A DNA stretch of 8,733 nucleotides from Chloroflexi bacterium RBG_19FT_COMBO_55_16. Its GTDB lineage: Bacteria; Chloroflexota; Anaerolineae; Anaerolineales; UBA4823. The position numbers and the translations under genes were made by a program. Below are positions 5,958 to 8,733 of this stretch, piece by piece. How positions within the stretch are numbered: the stretch's first letter is position 1; every line of letters begins with the position of its first letter. The stretch is taken from contig MGOK01000055.1 of NCBI GenBank assembly GCA_001795335.1, forward strand, positions 1 to 8,733. Reading direction: 5' to 3'. The notes under the pieces were generated by a model. It made no database searches. It was not told the DNA's origin and saw nothing but the letters and a program-made list of their open reading frames with translations.

Positions 5958-6719
5958 TTAAGCAATCCTTACGTTCACGCGGAAGGACCCTGGCACGGGT
6001 TGGTCTGATACGACGAGAAGGTATCCGCCGCCACAGCCGGAATACATAGCCCCGGCATACCTGGATTGGTAGTAGCCCAGGATAGCCAGCAGGTCAATGG
6101 TGAGCGTGGGGTGCCTCACCGTGTTGGGCAGGATCGTTTCCCAGCACAGCATGCACTCATTGAGGGAGGCACCCAGGGCAACCAGGTCTCTGGCCAGGAT
6201 GGCGGTAAAGCAATCTTTGCCTGATTGTCCCAATCTATGGATCCAATCTCTGTCCAGGTTCTTTTCGGTGAGCGGGTTGTATCCCTCGGGGCGGGGAGCG
6301 ACCGGGATGACACAGAGAACTTTCTCCAACCAATGGGCAATCTCAGGATCGTTGTTGCCTTCCACATGCACAGGGTATATACCTCCCTCGTGGGTGTAAT
6401 CGTAATCGATGCGGCTGATACCGGGGTAAATCAGGCCGACCATATCCTGTGACCCCGAGGGCTCTGGTTTGTCTTTATTTTCGGCGGCATACAACTCGCG
6501 CACGAGTTGCGCTGGATCTCCATCCGGCAGGCTGCCGTTCCAAATTTCCATGGCGACGTTGCGCGTGCTGATCGCCATGCCGCAGCGATCCATGTAGCGA
6601 AACTCTGGAACCAAGGAGACAACGACCATTGAACCTGGCGGCGACGGGTTGAGTTTGGAGACAAAGGGTTGATCGATCCACCCCCCGGCCAACGCCAGGC
6701 GATAGGGTATCGGAACCAT
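5958..6719 (-). CDS. Compact GHMP-kinase-like protein
   Basis: Related to sugar-1-phosphate-forming GHMP kinases such as heptose kinase HddA and L-fucokinase. The 253 residues are short compared with about 330-340. The N-terminal PYRLALAGGWIDQPF (residues 5-19) matches the conserved PxRxxxxGGxTDxP signature. GSQDMVGLIYPGISRIDYDY (89-108) corresponds to the family's GKQDQYAAAFGG motif with its aspartate retained (D92). VLCVIPVAPRPEGYNPL and SGCGGGYLLVV (227-237) match the later core, including the Gly-rich motif 3. The expected ATP-binding loop PxxxGLGSSxA is not recognisable: GMAISTRNVAMEIW (47-60) stands in its place, and about 70 residues before it seem missing. The ATG overlaps the epimerase stop as TGATG. 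Either a compact kinase with altered nucleotide binding or a non-kinase relative; family assignment is confident, activity is not. Confidence 0.75.
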   Translation of the reverse strand: MVPIPYRLALAGGWIDQPFVSKLNPSPPGSMVVVSLVPEFRYMDRCGMAISTRNVAMEIWNGSLPDGDPAQLVRELYAAENKDKPEPSGSQDMVGLIYPGISRIDYDYTHEGGIYPVHVEGNNDPEIAHWLEKVLCVIPVAPRPEGYNPLTEKNLDRDWIHRLGQSGKDCFTAILARDLVALGASLNECMLCWETILPNTVRHPTLTIDLLAILGYYQSRYAGAMYSGCGGGYLLVVSDQPVPGSFRVNVRIA

Positions 6720-7762
6720 CAGCTGACCGTTCTCTTGCCGGCTTTACGATCGGCGTACTGCCGCTCGATCCAGGCATAGGTCTTTGCCAGGCCAGCGCGC
6801 AGCGGAGTGTCAGGCTCCCAGTTTAAGATCTCCTTGATCCGCGTGTTATCGCTGTTGCGGCCGGCGACGCCCTGGGGCGCGTGGGGGTCATACGAGCGCG
6901 CCAGCTTGACCCCAGCTATTTCTTCAATCAGGCTAACCAGATCGTTGATCGAGACAAGTTCACTCGAACCAAGGTTAATTGGAGAAGCAATTAAGTCGTT
7001 GCAGTGCATAATCCGATCGATGCCTTTCAGGCAGTCGTCGATGTACATGAAGCTGCGCGTCTGGTTGCCGTCTCCCCAAATTTCGATCTCGAGATCCCCG
7101 CTGTCCTTGGCCTCGATCACTTTCCGGCAGAGTGCTGCCGGCGCTTTTTCACGTCCGCCGTCCCAGGTGCCTTGAGGGCCGTAAACATTATGGAAGCGAG
7201 CGATAAAGGTCTTCAGACCCCGTTCCGCCCAATATTCCTCGCAGAAGATTTCCGACATCAATTTTTCCCAGCCATAGCCCCTTTCGGCCATTGCCGGGTA
7301 GGCGTCCGATTCTTTCAAGGCACGTGCATGGGGGTCTTTCTGCAGCTCCGTGTTATATGCGCAAGCAGACGATGAGAAGAAATATTTCTCTATCCCGGCC
7401 TGGTAAGCGGCTTCGATCATGTGAGTGTTGATCAGGATGCTGCGCAGGCACTCGACCCGAAAGCGTTCGATGAAACCCATCCCGCCCATGTTAGCCGCCA
7501 AGTTGTACACTTCAACCGCGCCTTCACAGGCCCGTTTGCAGTTATCTCGACTACTCAGATCCAAAGACAGGTTTTCGACGCCAGGCACCTTCTGGTACCA
7601 TTCCGGGAGCGGCTTTTTGTCAATCGCCCGGATGCGGGAGTATCCCAGGTCGTGGAAATACCTGACCAGTGCCCCGGCGATAAAACCGCCAGCGCCGGTA
7701 ATGAGGATCAGGTCGTCTTTGTTGAGTTTGCGATCGATATCGAACACTGGTTGATTGTCCAT
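6719..7762 (-). CDS. GDP-mannose 3,5-epimerase-like NAD-dependent epimerase
   Basis: Extended short-chain dehydrogenase/reductase acting on a nucleotide sugar, with NAD bound at TGAGGFIAG (22-30). The sequence matches GDP-mannose 3,5-epimerases in motif after motif: NLAANMGGMGFI (88-98), SSSACAYN (130-137), YGWEK (163-167), RFHNVYGPQGTWDGGREKAPAAL (189-211), WGDGNQTRSFMYIDDC and GRNSDN (301-306). The catalytic set of plant GME, from memory Cys145, Tyr174, Lys178 and Lys217, is mirrored by Cys134, Tyr163, Lys167 and Lys206 with identical spacing (29, 4 and 39 residues), which supports true C3/C5 epimerisation chemistry. Length (347) is close to the family's 345-380. The ATG follows GGAAATTACGGAA with an AAGGA about ten bases upstream, and a promoter lies 34 bases further out. 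First gene of a three-gene set; the actual sugar nucleotide (GDP-mannose or a heptose) is uncertain. Confidence 0.85.
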   Translation of the reverse strand: MDNQPVFDIDRKLNKDDLILITGAGGFIAGALVRYFHDLGYSRIRAIDKKPLPEWYQKVPGVENLSLDLSSRDNCKRACEGAVEVYNLAANMGGMGFIERFRVECLRSILINTHMIEAAYQAGIEKYFFSSSACAYNTELQKDPHARALKESDAYPAMAERGYGWEKLMSEIFCEEYWAERGLKTFIARFHNVYGPQGTWDGGREKAPAALCRKVIEAKDSGDLEIEIWGDGNQTRSFMYIDDCLKGIDRIMHCNDLIASPINLGSSELVSINDLVSLIEEIAGVKLARSYDPHAPQGVAGRNSDNTRIKEILNWEPDTPLRAGLAKTYAWIERQYADRKAGKRTVS

Positions 7763-8084
7763 TTCCGTAATTTCCTTGTTTGATTGAGAATAGAGATTAG
7801 AGGGGCGAGAGTAGTAATGTCAATTCAGTCATATTGAGTGGTCGACGAAGCGCTAGATCTCATGGATGTTAAGTATATCCTGAGAATTAATCGCCCATGG
7901 ACATCCGTGTCCAAATTATCATAAAAGTCTTTGGTTGGCGATGGGTTACGCTGGATAAGAGAGACTCGAGCAGCACGTGTAGATCAGTGAGGTGGTAGAA
8001 TCGAAATGCATATCGTGTAGAGAGAACAATTCCCGGAAATTGGGTCACGTATTAAGCATTACGTTTTAAATTTAGGAGAACCCC
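7763..8084. other. Divergent intergenic region, 322 bases
   Basis: Separates the minus-strand epimerase operon from the plus-strand thiolase and is AT-richer than its neighbours. Its left end holds the epimerase promoter. Its right end holds AGGAG at 8074-8078, six bases before the thiolase ATG. In between I see weak symmetric elements: CAATT and AATTG at 8027-8042 around CCGG (14 of 16 positions symmetric), GGACA/TGTCC at 7899-7912, and CATGGATGT paired with ACATCCGTG over 7861-7909. No RNA gene, convincing ORF or clear thiolase promoter is apparent. Confidence 0.7.
7796..7823 (-). promoter_or_regulatory. Sigma-70-type promoter of the epimerase operon
   Basis: Minus-strand TTGACA (7823-7818) lies 16 bases from TCTAAT (7801-7796), a 5/6 match to the -10 consensus. 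The predicted start near 7789 gives a leader of about 27 bases to the epimerase ATG. A weak inverted repeat TCAAT/ATTGA at 7820-7837 overlaps the -35 and could be a regulator site, though its arms are only five bases. Confidence 0.7.

Positions 8085-8733
<649 letters not shown>

Noticed and set aside
7930..7965. Thiolase promoter candidate TTGGTT with GATAAG 17 bases downstream
   Set aside because: Both hexamers match the consensus poorly and the site is more than 120 bases from the gene.
7763..8084. tRNA, riboswitch or CRISPR array in the long intergenic gap
   Set aside because: No cloverleaf, no regularly spaced repeats and no known riboswitch core could be recognised; only short weak inverted repeats are present.

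Overview
The window looks like a fragment of a Chloroflexota genome, probably Anaerolineae. The main reason is the substrate-binding lipoprotein. After its lipobox cysteine it carries a Val/Glu/Thr-rich linker ending in VVTPTPE, which is typical of sugar-binding lipoproteins in that phylum. Compact, overlapping gene starts, TTG/GTG start codons and the absence of an ABC ATPase beside the permeases fit this but are less specific. No rRNA or other taxonomic marker is present, so the assignment is an inference.

Layout. Everything from position 1 to 7762 is on the minus strand and is read from right to left. The first block (7762 to 5123) is a tightly coupled three-gene set: a GDP-mannose 3,5-epimerase-like short-chain dehydrogenase, a small GHMP-kinase-like protein, and a two-domain nucleotidylyltransferase with one degenerate half. 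The junctions are a TGATG overlap and a TAA-A-GTG near-contact. A consensus-like sigma-70 promoter lies just upstream of the block.

The second block (5098 to 1) is a sugar-uptake operon: a LacI-family regulator (TTG start), a possible 44-codon leader ORF, a family-1 sugar-binding lipoprotein, a MalF-like permease, and a MalG-like permease truncated by the window edge. It has a strong promoter (TTGACA-N17-TACAAT) with a perfect 16-bp LacI-type palindrome over the predicted transcription start. I see no good separate promoter for the binding-protein gene, so the regulator probably represses its own operon. Between the binding protein and the permeases lie a G-quadruplex-type run on the template strand and a 15-bp perfect hairpin. 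These could lower permease expression relative to the binding protein.

On the right, after a 322-base AT-richer gap, a thiolase gene begins on the plus strand and runs off the end. It is divergent from the sugar genes and probably belongs to a separate acyl-CoA unit.

How the genes could work together (inference): the ABC system imports a sugar or oligosaccharide under LacI control. The upstream trio has the enzyme types needed to phosphorylate a sugar, attach a nucleotide and epimerise it, as in nucleotide-activated heptose, fucose or galactose routes, but the exact substrate cannot be read from the sequence. The most interesting points are the unusual kinase and nucleotidylyltransferase in that trio, the extra pair of membrane segments inserted in both permeases, and the promoter/operator layout of the LacI operon.
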